Assembly: GCA_003435055.1 (NCBI GenBank)
Contig: QUMM01000040.1
Coordinates: 1 to 20,304, forward strand
Length of the DNA stretch: 20,304 nucleotides
Direction: 5' to 3'
Source: Lachnospiraceae bacterium OF09-6
GTDB taxonomy: Bacteria > Bacillota > Clostridia > Lachnospirales > Lachnospiraceae
Of this stretch, positions 1-8,081 are shown piece after piece. A model generated the notes under the pieces. That model was given only the letters and a program-made list of their open reading frames with translations, was not told the origin of the DNA and searched no databases. Position 1 is the stretch's first letter. Every line of letters begins with the position of its first letter. The translations under genes were made by a program, and so were the position numbers.

Positions 1-234
1 ACGCATGCTTTTTATCCCATAGAGATACTGAATGAATGGTATCTTTATCAGCATGACGGGATCCATACTGGGACGACCGTTATCCGGACAGTATTTTTCT
101 TCAACCAGATCATAAATAAAGTTCCAATTGATTGCTTTATCAATCAATCGCAGCATATGGTTTTGAGGTACCATGTCATCCATGGAAAACATCATCATTT
201 GTTCTCTTTTTTTATCTGTATTTTTCGTCATCAT
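1..234 (-). CDS. IS1182-family transposase, N-terminal part (cut by window edge)
   Basis: This is the first 78 codons of a transposase that runs off the left edge of the window. The translation starts MMTKNTDKKREQMMMFSMDD and continues through NHMLRLIDKAINW, DLVEEKYCPDNGRPSMDPV and IQYLYGIKSMR. That pattern (a start near 'Mvp.nHllR.id', then 'y...GRPs.dPv.l.k...lqylyg') is the DUF772 N-terminal domain of IS1182/IS5-like DDE transposases. The catalytic DDE residues would lie outside the window, so intactness cannot be judged. Two adjacent ATG codons (232-234 and 229-231) are possible starts. A hairpin sits directly upstream at 242-278, a usual feature that keeps outside transcripts from expressing a transposase. 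The gene lies downstream of, and in the same direction as, the sugar operon. Confidence 0.85.
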   Translation of the reverse strand, partial: MMTKNTDKKREQMMMFSMDDMVPQNHMLRLIDKAINWNFIYDLVEEKYCPDNGRPSMDPVMLIKIPFIQYLYGIKSMR

Positions 235-241
235 AAAGAAC

Positions 242-278
242 ACCGCCCTTCTGATATTTATTATATCAGAAAAGCGGT
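242..278. other. Hairpin in the transposase leader
   Basis: The outer arms are ACCGC (242-246) and GCGGT (274-278). The inner arms are CTGATAT (251-257) and ATATCAG (263-269). The structure ends eight bases upstream of the transposase start. It could sequester the translation start region in read-through transcripts; that role is inferred from other insertion sequences. Confidence 0.5.
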
Positions 279-290
279 TCCAACAATAGC

Positions 291-314
291 AAAACCCTGC
301 AAAAGCAGGGCTTT
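291..314 (-). terminator. Probable terminator after the system 1 operon, or part of the IS end
   Basis: A CCCTGC/GCAGGG stem (295-300 with 305-310) is extended by AAA/TTT pairs across one mismatch, with an AAAA loop. Read on the minus strand the stem is followed by TTTTGCTATT, a short U-tract. It could end transcripts coming from the hydrolase gene. It is also close enough to the transposase to belong to the insertion-sequence end; the other IS end is outside the window. Confidence 0.5.
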
Positions 315-327
315 GTCTACAGTCTGA

Positions 328-354
328 CAGAAACATGATTTTATCATGCTTCTG
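328..354. other. Strong hairpin between the IS and the hydrolase gene
   Basis: A near-perfect 12-bp stem pairs 328-339 with 343-354 around a TTT loop, with one A-C mismatch. On the plus strand it is followed by CCTTTTTTATT, the form of an intrinsic terminator. No plus-strand gene lies upstream in the window, so it may be an old terminator, part of the IS terminal region, or an mRNA 3'-end stabiliser for the minus-strand operon. Confidence 0.45.
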
Positions 355-371
355 CCTTTTTTATTATTGTT

Positions 372-1805
372 TTATCCGTTTTCGTACCTGTCTTTCAGTT
401 TTTTCTCTGTCTGCCTGATAAGAATTTCACCATCTTCTTCCAATAACCATCCACTCTCTACCTGCTTTGATATATATGTTGTAAAACGATTCATGTAATC
501 CGGCACCGAAGTATAATGCTGATAAAATTCTTTTTCCGACATCCATTCGCAAAATCCGATGGCCTCTGTCTCTGGTCGATCACCGTTTGCTCTATATTTT
601 GCTACTGGAAGATCGAGAAACGGACTTCTTAGTCCTCCTTGTACATTTCCATACTGATCGTAGCGCAAATGTCCTTCCGAATCTTTTCGAAACAATTTTG
701 CCTCCTCCGGTACAATTCTATATTCTACCCAGATATGAAGCTTTTCTAATAAAGCGGTAATATAACATCTGAGCGGAAAACGATTCAGCTCCTGTCCCTT
801 CTCCAGTTCCAGCACAGGTGGTGTCCCACCTGCCTTTTTTATATCATTATTGCAGATGATAACCGGACATTCTATATCATAATGTGGCGCTCCGCCCACT
901 TCATAATACCGACATTTGTTTTGTTCTGTATTTTCATTTTCAGGAATATGATCTTTCACATCTCCTGCCTGAAAATTCTTGAACAATTCATAATCCCCTT
1001 CACTGGTGATTCCAAGATATGGCACATCTGTCTGAAATGCTTCCCGATAGCCAAAATGAAGTGGCAATGTATCTTGTCCGACCGGTCTGGAAAACTGTAC
1101 GCCAACCAAATTGATAAAACCGTCAAAAATCTTTTTCTTTCTTGTAAGCTCATAAAAATTCGCCAGGTAGGTATTCAAATATGCCCCACTTTGACTCTGT
1201 CCACTCAAATATAATCTTTTTATTCCAAATGATTTCAGTGGACTGTCTGCCCCATACCAGAGTGCTTCTGCTATTTGCGTCAGAATATCCCAGAATGCCC
1301 CTTCCTGCATTTGGACTTTTCCATTCTCTTCCACTTGCGGCCATTGCAGGCTCTCATACCGTTTTTCATCAAATAACTTTAATGCCTGTACATTCACTGG
1401 TTTGCTGGTAATACCCACATATGCATGTCCATTTTTCACGCACCATGCATAGATCCGCTGCCATAGGTCTTCAAAATCAAAATTATTTGTTGCATTTAGT
1501 ATGTCTACGTACACTCTGCCAGAAAACTGTTCGCTGCGCACTGGGCGCCGTACAAGAATGCGATTTTTGTAATAAGATGGTTGTTGTTCTATATCCAGCA
1601 GGTCTTTCTCTCTTTTATACACAGCAGCCAGCCCTGTCACAAAGAACTCTTCTTCTACATAACCATATTCTGCCAGATCCATTGGCACTCTACTATGTTT
1701 CATTGTTCCAAATGGAACAGAACATTCGGTAACAGGTACTGCCTCTCCAAAAGAGGCCATTGGCATTTCGTCATACCAGTCGTATACCTTTTTGCTTATA
1801 TTCAT
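372..1805 (-). CDS. Alpha/beta hydrolase domain protein (Abhydrolase_10-like)
   Basis: The product is a 477-residue protein with no signal peptide or membrane segment, so it should be cytoplasmic. It has the nucleophile elbow GQSQSG at residues 202-207, a candidate acid in TSEGDYEL (Glu269/Asp271) and a candidate His308 in GAPHYD. Near the C-terminus GGLRSPFLDLPVAKY (390-404) matches the 'GGxRxPxxDvPxAxY' block typical of the alpha/beta hydrolase domain family PF20091. Members of that family are poorly characterised; an esterase-type reaction is the expected chemistry, and the substrate is unknown. It is the last gene of the system 1 operon, nine bases after the URO-D-like gene. Its own ribosome-binding site is weak, which suggests translational coupling. 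Its location suggests that it removes an ester group from an imported compound; this is inference. Confidence 0.75.
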   Translation of the reverse strand: MNISKKVYDWYDEMPMASFGEAVPVTECSVPFGTMKHSRVPMDLAEYGYVEEEFFVTGLAAVYKREKDLLDIEQQPSYYKNRILVRRPVRSEQFSGRVYVDILNATNNFDFEDLWQRIYAWCVKNGHAYVGITSKPVNVQALKLFDEKRYESLQWPQVEENGKVQMQEGAFWDILTQIAEALWYGADSPLKSFGIKRLYLSGQSQSGAYLNTYLANFYELTRKKKIFDGFINLVGVQFSRPVGQDTLPLHFGYREAFQTDVPYLGITSEGDYELFKNFQAGDVKDHIPENENTEQNKCRYYEVGGAPHYDIECPVIICNNDIKKAGGTPPVLELEKGQELNRFPLRCYITALLEKLHIWVEYRIVPEEAKLFRKDSEGHLRYDQYGNVQGGLRSPFLDLPVAKYRANGDRPETEAIGFCEWMSEKEFYQHYTSVPDYMNRFTTYISKQVESGWLLEEDGEILIRQTEKKLKDRYENG

Positions 1806-1814
1806 CTTATTCGC

Positions 1815-2900
1815 CTATTTCCATTTTAATAATTTGTTTAAAATTTGTTTCTGAATTTCCGGATCACTTTCACTGATACACAGATAGATCCCTTTTGGAC
1901 TCATTGCATCCATAAAGTCATCCAGTTCAGATACTTGCAGATCAACTACTACACTTCTTCCAGCATCCTGGATCTTTTTAATCAACGGACACCACTGCAT
2001 AATTGGTATATTCAACCCCATTCCCTGTACCCACTGGATCGCCTGAATCTCATCGAGTTCCAATAAGATATCCAGATGCTTGGCCACACCTGCGCCATCC
2101 AGATGGAAAATGTTGTGTTTAAAAAGCGAAATCTCATCTTTAATATAAGGAAGCTCAAATTCATTGAAAAAGTCTTTTGAGATCATAGCACCAAAATCAC
2201 AGCTCGGAATATGCATTCCTTCATAAGATGGAATATTCATCCATGTTACAGATACTTGATTATGGTCCTTCAACATTTTGTCAAATTCACGCATTTGATC
2301 GTTAAACGATACTGTACATCTCTTTAACAATTTATCTACAAATTCCGGATCATCATATAAATCCAGGCACAAATTCTGGCTTCCCCTGAATCCAGCTGCC
2401 ACATCCATTCCCGAATGCATATCCGTATAGCCTACCATAAACTTATTTTTGCACTGGTCAAATGCACAGTTCATCAGCTCCATCATTTTTTTATAATATT
2501 TCGAATCTTTGCGGAAATAGATCTTATCCAGATCAGACTCATCTTCCACACATTCCTGAAGCCAGGATGTCACATCTCCAAATATCAGTTTCCCACCCAT
2601 AGTCGCCCCGTAATAATTCGGTCCCAGATTCGGGAAAAACATTGGGAATGTTTCGCCTAAGAAGCTGGAATGTTCCAAAGATTTTACAAACTTTCCAACC
2701 TGATATTCCACATCAAACCATCGCTCTTCCAGTGTATTCCATTTGGACAGATCATCTATGATATTATATTCTGCATTATGCGCTGAAAAACGGACCGGTA
2801 CACGATCAATGATTTCATGATCATACCAAGCATATACTCGTTTCATTGAATCTACAAAATCAGGTTTTGTTTCCAGTTCCATATCCCAAAATTTCGTCAT
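1815..2900 (-). CDS. URO-D/MtaA-superfamily protein, function unknown
   Basis: The product has 361 residues and resembles the uroporphyrinogen decarboxylase/cobamide methyltransferase fold. Supporting blocks are WYDHEIIDRVPVRF (25-38), a central region with MHSGMDVAAGFRGSQNLCLD (161-180), FHLDGAGVAKHLDILLELDE (265-284) and AIQWVQG (287-293). In MtaA/MtbA-type methyltransferases zinc is held by an HxC...C motif. Here the matching site reads His266-Leu-Asp268, with Cys341 at about the expected distance, so one Cys is replaced by Asp. No corrinoid protein gene is nearby. It is not the haem-pathway HemE: no haem genes surround it and its sequence blocks differ. It sits between the permease (12 bases upstream) and the hydrolase. 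A GGGGG ribosome-binding site lies eight bases before the ATG. A methyl-transfer or decarboxylase-like role on an imported carbohydrate is speculation. Confidence 0.75.
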   Translation of the reverse strand: MTKFWDMELETKPDFVDSMKRVYAWYDHEIIDRVPVRFSAHNAEYNIIDDLSKWNTLEERWFDVEYQVGKFVKSLEHSSFLGETFPMFFPNLGPNYYGATMGGKLIFGDVTSWLQECVEDESDLDKIYFRKDSKYYKKMMELMNCAFDQCKNKFMVGYTDMHSGMDVAAGFRGSQNLCLDLYDDPEFVDKLLKRCTVSFNDQMREFDKMLKDHNQVSVTWMNIPSYEGMHIPSCDFGAMISKDFFNEFELPYIKDEISLFKHNIFHLDGAGVAKHLDILLELDEIQAIQWVQGMGLNIPIMQWCPLIKKIQDAGRSVVVDLQVSELDDFMDAMSPKGIYLCISESDPEIQKQILNKLLKWK

Positions 2901-2912
2901 TTCTTTTTCCCC

Positions 2913-3860
2913 CTATGATGCTTTATTTTTGGTTCGAATATCCACTGCCACTGCTGCCAGTAACACTAGACCCTTTACCACTCTCTGCCAATATTCATTA
3001 ATATTCATCATCATCATTCCATTAGCCAGAACACCCATGAATATAACACCAATAATTACTTTTGTAATTTTTCCTTCACCACCACTAACGCTGACACCGC
3101 CTAATACTACTGCTGTGATGATATCCATCTCATATCCGTCACCGGCACTTGGCTGCCCGCTGTTTACTCTGGACATCAATATGAGTCCTGCAAGACTGCC
3201 AAAAAATCCTACTAGCATATAAATTTTATAAATTTCTTTTTTTACATTTACACCAGATAATCTTGCAGTCTCAGCATTTCCACCGATTCCATAAATTTTT
3301 CGACCAAATACCATTTTATTTAAAATAATGTAACCGATGATAAATACGATCACCATAATGATCATAGAAATCGGAATAATTCCAATACTTCCCTGTCCCA
3401 GAACTTTAAATGATTCCGGAAGTCCATAAACCGGCATTCCTCCTGTTACCAGATATACCGCACCCCTGAGACTGATCTGTGTTCCAAGTGTTGCAATCAT
3501 TGCCGGAATTTGTAGATAATTGATACAGGTTGCATTGATCACTCCAATGATCACTCCCAGCGCCAGTGATACTACAGATGCCAGAATGATTGGCTGCCCA
3601 TTGCTCATCATGAGCGCTGCAACTGCTGAAGTAAATCCAATTACGGAACCAATAGATAAGTCAATTCCTCCTGTTAAAATAACCATAGTCATACCAACCG
3701 AACAAATTCCAGTAATGGAAATCTGTCTTGCAATATTCGCAAAATTTTTTGCGGATAAAAAAGATTTTGTTACAACTGAAAAAAATATAATCATTGCAAT
3801 CAGGGTCAGAATGATTCCCATATCTCCCCAGTTTACTTTCTTTCCTTGTTCTTTCTTCAT
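2913..3860 (-). CDS. Ribose-type ABC sugar permease (system 1)
   Basis: This 315-residue, very hydrophobic protein is the membrane subunit of a CUT2 (ribose/xylose/galactose-type) importer. It shows the RbsC-family block VILTGGIDLSIGSVIGF (60-76) and the late 'GGEGKI..VIIGVIFMGVLANGM...YWQRVVKGLVLLAAV' region before the C-terminus. About eight to ten membrane helices are expected. In CUT2 systems two copies of one permease pair with the double-domain ATPase, which fits the single permease gene here. It follows the ATPase gene after 33 bases and has a GGAG-type ribosome-binding site. The substrate cannot be read from the permease. The binding protein, ATPase and permease order is the standard one for this family. 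Confidence 0.92.
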   Translation of the reverse strand: MKKEQGKKVNWGDMGIILTLIAMIIFFSVVTKSFLSAKNFANIARQISITGICSVGMTMVILTGGIDLSIGSVIGFTSAVAALMMSNGQPIILASVVSLALGVIIGVINATCINYLQIPAMIATLGTQISLRGAVYLVTGGMPVYGLPESFKVLGQGSIGIIPISMIIMVIVFIIGYIILNKMVFGRKIYGIGGNAETARLSGVNVKKEIYKIYMLVGFFGSLAGLILMSRVNSGQPSAGDGYEMDIITAVVLGGVSVSGGEGKITKVIIGVIFMGVLANGMMMMNINEYWQRVVKGLVLLAAVAVDIRTKNKAS

Positions 3861-3893
3861 GATGCTACTCCTGCCCTCCCTAAAATACTGTCA

Positions 3894-5381
3894 CTATCTT
3901 TCCACAGATGCCAGTTCCAGAATTTTCTTCTGGGTCATAGTGTCTCTGTCTACTTCTCCTGTGATTCTTCCTTCTGCCATAACCAGAATTCTGTCACTGA
4001 TGCCCATCAGTTCCGGAAGTTCTGAAGAAATGACAATAATGGTTTTTCCTTCTTTGGCCAGCATATTGATTAACTGATAGATTTCCTGTTTTGCTCCAAC
4101 ATCAATACCACGCGTTGGTTCATCAAAAATAATCACATCGCAGTCCATCAGCATCCATTTTGCAACAATGACTTTCTGCTGGTTTCCACCACTTAAATGA
4201 GAGATCAATTGTTCTCTTGTCGGTGTCTTTACTTTTAGTGTCACAATTTGCTGATCACATACTTCTGTCGCATTTTTATTATTGATCAATCTACTTTGTG
4301 CCAGTTCCGGATAATAGGAAAATAACAGATTATCTTTTACTGACATATTTAAAAATAATCCTAACTGCTTACGGTCTTCCGGTAGATAAGCAATCCCTTC
4401 TTTGATCGCATCCGCAGGAGAAGTGATATGAAGCAATTTTCCATTCAAATAAATTTCTCCCTTTTCCATCCGGTCTGCTCCAAAAATTGCTCTGGCGGTC
4501 TCTGTCCGACCGGCTCCTACCAGTCCGGCAATACCCAGACGTTCTCCTCTTCTGACCGAAAATGAAATATTTTTTAATAAAGAGGTGGTCACTCCTTTTA
4601 CTTCCAGAGATACTTCTCCCAGTTCTTTTTCCACCTGGGGATAAGTATCACTGATTTCTCTGTTTACCATTTCTTTTATCAATTCATCTTTGGTAGTATT
4701 AACTACAGCCTTAGTGGAAATATAATGTCCATCTCGAAAAACTGACACTTTATCGCAGATCTGAAAAATCTCTTCCATACGATGAGATATGTACAATACT
4801 GCCAATCCTTCGTCTTTCAGTTTTTTTACAATGTCAAACAAATATTTCAATTCATTATTAGTTAATGGTGCTGACGGTTCATCCATGATAATCACTTTTA
4901 CCGTTCTGGACAAAGACTTTGCAATCTCTACCAGCTGCTGATATCCAACCGTCAGATTCTTTACAAGTTCTGCTGGATCAATGGCTACGCCAAGATGCTC
5001 CAGAACTTCACCTGCATCTTTCTTCATTTTCTGATAATCGATAAATGGTCCCTTTTTCGGGAAACGATTATAATAAACATTTTCTGCAACTGTCAGATAT
5101 TTCAGGAGATTTAATTCCTGATAAACTGCCGTGATTCCCATTTCTATTGCTTTCTGAGGAGAATTATCTATCACTTCTTTTCCTTCAAAAAACATTTTGC
5201 CTTCTGTTGGTGAAATCGCACCTGTCATAATTTTGATCAGAGTAGATTTTCCTGCGCCATTTTCTCCTACAATTGCATGAACTTCTCCAGAATAGAAAGA
5301 AATAGAAACCTGATCAAGGGCTACAACTCCAGGATAACGTTTGGTAATCTCTTTTAATTCTAAAATCGGCTTCTTTTCCAT
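3894..5381 (-). CDS. Double-domain sugar ABC transporter ATPase (system 1)
   Basis: This 495-residue protein carries two ABC cassettes, as in RbsA, MglA and XylG. The first has Walker A GENGAGKST (39-47), YQEL as Q-loop (87-90), a signature region LTVGYQQ (143-149), Walker B IIMDEP (164-169) and an H-loop His200. The second has the degenerate Walker A GLVGAGRTE usual in this family, a clear LSGGNQQK signature and Walker B VIIFDEPTRGIDVG. The first signature (LTVGYQQ rather than LSxGxQQ) and the altered second P-loop are family-typical, so ATP hydrolysis is probably unequal between the sites. The length equals the usual family length of about 500. It follows the binding-protein gene after a hairpin-bearing gap and precedes the permease. 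Confidence 0.95.
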   Translation of the reverse strand: MEKKPILELKEITKRYPGVVALDQVSISFYSGEVHAIVGENGAGKSTLIKIMTGAISPTEGKMFFEGKEVIDNSPQKAIEMGITAVYQELNLLKYLTVAENVYYNRFPKKGPFIDYQKMKKDAGEVLEHLGVAIDPAELVKNLTVGYQQLVEIAKSLSRTVKVIIMDEPSAPLTNNELKYLFDIVKKLKDEGLAVLYISHRMEEIFQICDKVSVFRDGHYISTKAVVNTTKDELIKEMVNREISDTYPQVEKELGEVSLEVKGVTTSLLKNISFSVRRGERLGIAGLVGAGRTETARAIFGADRMEKGEIYLNGKLLHITSPADAIKEGIAYLPEDRKQLGLFLNMSVKDNLLFSYYPELAQSRLINNKNATEVCDQQIVTLKVKTPTREQLISHLSGGNQQKVIVAKWMLMDCDVIIFDEPTRGIDVGAKQEIYQLINMLAKEGKTIIVISSELPELMGISDRILVMAEGRITGEVDRDTMTQKKILELASVER

Positions 5382-5411
5382 AATAGTTCCTACCTGTTCC
5401 TTTCAGAAATA

Positions 5412-5437
5412 ATGGAGACCGCTTTCGCAGTCTCCAT
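5412..5437 (-). promoter_or_regulatory. Intercistronic hairpin between binding-protein and ATPase genes (system 1)
   Basis: ATGGAGAC (5412-5419) pairs with GTCTCCAT (5430-5437). The stem is topped by GC/GC pairs and a four-base loop, with a single C-A mismatch. Read on the minus strand it is followed only by TATTT, too weak for a full terminator. The probable role is partial attenuation or protection of the upstream binding-protein message, so that more binding protein than transporter is made. That role is known from other binding-protein operons and is inferred here. Confidence 0.65.
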
Positions 5438-5450
5438 CTTTTTCCCTGTT

Positions 5451-6431
5451 TTATTTCGCAATATCATAATCGGAGACATTTTCAATGGTTACTTGTTTCA
5501 TATCATATACAACCTGTTCTTCAATTGGTCCATTTGCCAGCACTTCTTCTACAATATCAAATACCTGATTTCCTTTTTCGCCTGGCTGAATATCTACCGT
5601 ACCTTTGTACATCGTATCTTCAGAAATCAGTTTCAGCGCTTCATCCAGTGCATCCAGACCTACGATACAAGTATTATCAGCAGTATGTTCTTTATGCTGG
5701 CTGCATGCTTCATATACACCAAGTGCGCTGGAATCGTTAATGCAAACATAAACACTAATTTCTGGATTTGCTGTTAAGGCAGTCTCTGCAATCTGATATC
5801 CTTCATCTGCATTTGCTGCATTCTGTTCGGATACAAATACGATTTCTTTATCTCCAGTATAAGTTTCTTCCAGACCAGCTTTTAATCCGTCTGCCCGGTC
5901 AATAACAGATTTGATCAGGTCATATCGTCCTACTGCTACTTCGATCTTTCCATCGTCATCCAGGATATCATCAATAGTACCGTCTTCTTCTTTTGCATTT
6001 AACCATTCCCCGGCGATCTGTCCACCCATACGTCCGTATTCTGTTTCATCAATACCGAAAAATGCATCAGATCCTTCTACTTCCTGATCTAGGGAAATTA
6101 CAGGGATTCCTGCTTCCTGTGCTTCTTTTACTGCATCTTTCGGTGCTTCCTGGTCAACCGGACTGATGATAATCGCATCTACTCCCTGTGAAATAAAATC
6201 CTGAATCTGATTAATATGTTTGGCAGGATCTGCTGCCGCATCTGCAACAATTAAATCAATTCCTCTTTCATTGGCAGCTTTTTTCATTCCATCTACAATG
6301 GATACAAAATAAGCATTTTCCATACTCTGTACGGTATATCCAATCTTTAATCCTTCGTCTGCAGATACCGTAGCCATCATTCCCCCAACCATTGTACAGA
6401 CCAATACTGCTGCTAACACTTTCTGTTTCAT
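5451..6431 (-). CDS. Secreted sugar-binding protein of ABC importer (Peripla_BP_4, system 1)
   Basis: This 326-residue protein belongs to the RbsB/Peripla_BP_4 family. It has an N-terminal signal peptide (MKQK, a hydrophobic stretch, then TVSA-DEG as a probable signal peptidase I site). The mature part starts LKIGYTVQSMENAYFVSIVDGM, the usual first strand and sugar-contacting loop, and later shows ISQGVDAIIISPVD and VDIQPGEKG blocks. The start is fixed by an AGGAGG ribosome-binding site a few bases upstream. There is no lipobox cysteine after the hydrophobic core, which is unusual for a Gram-positive importer. It is the first gene of the system 1 operon behind its own promoter and lies directly downstream of the three-component regulator. 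The ligand is not predictable by eye; a pentose or hexose is expected from the family. Confidence 0.93.
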   Translation of the reverse strand: MKQKVLAAVLVCTMVGGMMATVSADEGLKIGYTVQSMENAYFVSIVDGMKKAANERGIDLIVADAAADPAKHINQIQDFISQGVDAIIISPVDQEAPKDAVKEAQEAGIPVISLDQEVEGSDAFFGIDETEYGRMGGQIAGEWLNAKEEDGTIDDILDDDGKIEVAVGRYDLIKSVIDRADGLKAGLEETYTGDKEIVFVSEQNAANADEGYQIAETALTANPEISVYVCINDSSALGVYEACSQHKEHTADNTCIVGLDALDEALKLISEDTMYKGTVDIQPGEKGNQVFDIVEEVLANGPIEEQVVYDMKQVTIENVSDYDIAK

Positions 6432-6483
6432 TTTGAAATCCTCCTGTTCTTTATTCTGCCGCTCAGATGTTTTTCATGTCTAC

Positions 6484-6512
6484 ATTATATAAAATAGCCA
6501 TATTTCAAACAA
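6484..6512 (-). promoter_or_regulatory. Promoter of the system 1 transport operon
   Basis: Read on the minus strand, a -35 box TTGTTT (plus positions 6507-6512) and a perfect -10 box TATAAT (6484-6489) are separated by exactly 17 bases. Transcription would start near 6477, about 45 bases before the binding-protein start codon. The weak -35 fits a promoter that needs an activator, and the likely activator (the YesN-type regulator) is encoded just upstream. Confidence 0.65.
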
Positions 6513-6575
6513 TTCACTATTCTCCGAAAAACTTTTTGTTTTCTACAATCAGCATTGTTCTCATATGGCTTTTTT
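6491..6575. repeat. Inverted repeat flanking the -35 region of the system 1 promoter
   Basis: AAAATAGCCATAT at 6491-6503 recurs on the opposite strand at 6563-6575 as AAAAAAGCCATAT, 12 of 13 bases identical. The arm centres are about 72 bases apart, roughly seven helical turns. One arm lies in the promoter spacer and the other ends at the stop codon of the response-regulator gene. It could be a pair of regulator sites or chance in AT-rich DNA. Confidence 0.35.
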
Positions 6576-8081
6576 CTAAATTCTTATATTCTTCTTATAT
6601 TGTCCGGTAGTCACACCGGTATATTTTTTGAATAACACACTGAAATAAGATACATTCTCATATCCCACTCTCTGCGCTATTTCCTGAGTCGTATAATTAC
6701 TGTATAACAGCAATTTCTGTGCAGCTTCCATTCTTACATCAATCAGATAATCGGAAAAGTTCGTTCCTGTTTCTTCTAAAAATAGTTTGCTGAGATAATT
6801 AGCACTGATTCCCAGTTCTTTTGCAAGCTCTGAGATTCTCAAATCTGATTGCATATATCTCTCGTCCACATACTGTCTGGCTTTATATGCTACGGTTTTT
6901 CCGGAATTGTCCTGTTCTTCTCTTACTTCTTTTGCGGTCTCAACAGCTGCTTTTTCAAAGTTTTCCATGGCTTCATTCAGATTTTTGCAGGACAATACAT
7001 CCGTATACAATTTCTGAAAATACTTCTCATCTACTTCCAGTTTTTTTATTTTATTATGAAGTCCTTCATAAATAATACTCAGAGAATAGGCCATGTTTAA
7101 CAGGGAATTATTTCCGAAATTTCTCAGTCTTTCTTTGAGCTTTCTGATGCATTCCGGCACATATTCTACTTTTCCAAGGCTGATGGCATTCACAATATTA
7201 TGCAGCAACATTTTGTTCATCGCATTATTTTGATTCTCGTATTTTCGAATATCCTTTCTCTCCAACGTTCCACCAAACTCTTCACAGAACTGATACTCTC
7301 GCAGCTTCTTTATATCATCATAGGAATGATATAATTCTGAAGCCAGTGACACCTCACGGCCAATTAATACCGTTATTCTGCATCCGGTCTCATCCCATAA
7401 TCTCTTCCTGATTTCTTCCAGAAATTCTTCTCTTTTCTCTTTCAGCTCTTCTTTTGCGCAACATGCAGTCAACAGATGGGCCGCCTTAAAATCAATGGAA
7501 TAAAATCCTCGTTTCTGTACACATTCTGAAATAATCTTTTCCACATTTGGCAATTCATTTGCAATGCAGTCTGGTACTATTTCCAGCATATTCCAGTCCT
7601 GATTTGCCAAATCTGCAAACGCATCATCTAAGTCCTGTTCCTGACATTTGCCATGAATACATTGATTCAATACTTCTTTCCACTGTATTTTCAAGTATTT
7701 ATCCTGCTCCTGTAATCTGCCCTTAGCCTTATCCATCACTTCATTAAGCTGTTCCAGGTCTACAGGTTTTAACAGATAACCTACAGCTCCATATTGCAGT
7801 GCCTTTTTTACATAATTAAATTCCTCATAAGCCGTAAGTATCACTATCGGAAAATCTGGATTCTGCTTATGTATTTCTTTCAATACTTCCAAGCCGTCTT
7901 TCTTACTCATTCGGATATCTGTCAGTAAAATATCTGCATTCGTTTTTTTTATTCTGTCCATGACATATATTCCGTCATTCACTGCCGCAACAACAGATAT
8001 ATCCATTCCAGACCAGTCAATTCCCCTTGACAGTCCTTCCAGTAATATTTCATCATCTTCTGCAATGACTAATCTGTACAT
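6576..8081 (-). CDS. YesN-type response regulator with AraC DNA-binding domain
   Basis: This 501-residue cytoplasmic regulator begins with a receiver domain (about residues 1-120). The acidic pair Glu8/Asp9-Asp10, phospho-acceptor Asp55 in ILLTDIRM, Thr83 and Lys105 in LLKPVD are all present, so phosphorylation should work. A roughly 250-residue middle segment has no clear motif. The C-terminal 105 residues form an AraC-type double helix-turn-helix (ISELAKELGISANYLSKLF, then TTQEIAQRVGYENVSYFSVLF). It overlaps the kinase gene by 13 bases, so the two are probably translationally coupled. The nearest downstream promoter is that of the system 1 transporter operon, its most likely target. The length is normal for this family. 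Confidence 0.94.
   Translation of the reverse strand: MYRLVIAEDDEILLEGLSRGIDWSGMDISVVAAVNDGIYVMDRIKKTNADILLTDIRMSKKDGLEVLKEIHKQNPDFPIVILTAYEEFNYVKKALQYGAVGYLLKPVDLEQLNEVMDKAKGRLQEQDKYLKIQWKEVLNQCIHGKCQEQDLDDAFADLANQDWNMLEIVPDCIANELPNVEKIISECVQKRGFYSIDFKAAHLLTACCAKEELKEKREEFLEEIRKRLWDETGCRITVLIGREVSLASELYHSYDDIKKLREYQFCEEFGGTLERKDIRKYENQNNAMNKMLLHNIVNAISLGKVEYVPECIRKLKERLRNFGNNSLLNMAYSLSIIYEGLHNKIKKLEVDEKYFQKLYTDVLSCKNLNEAMENFEKAAVETAKEVREEQDNSGKTVAYKARQYVDERYMQSDLRISELAKELGISANYLSKLFLEETGTNFSDYLIDVRMEAAQKLLLYSNYTTQEIAQRVGYENVSYFSVLFKKYTGVTTGQYKKNIRI

Noticed and set aside
1815..2900. Call as HemE (uroporphyrinogen decarboxylase of haem synthesis)
   Set aside because: Only superfamily likeness is seen. 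The HLDG and AIQWVQG blocks fit the MtaA-like side family, and there are no haem genes nearby.
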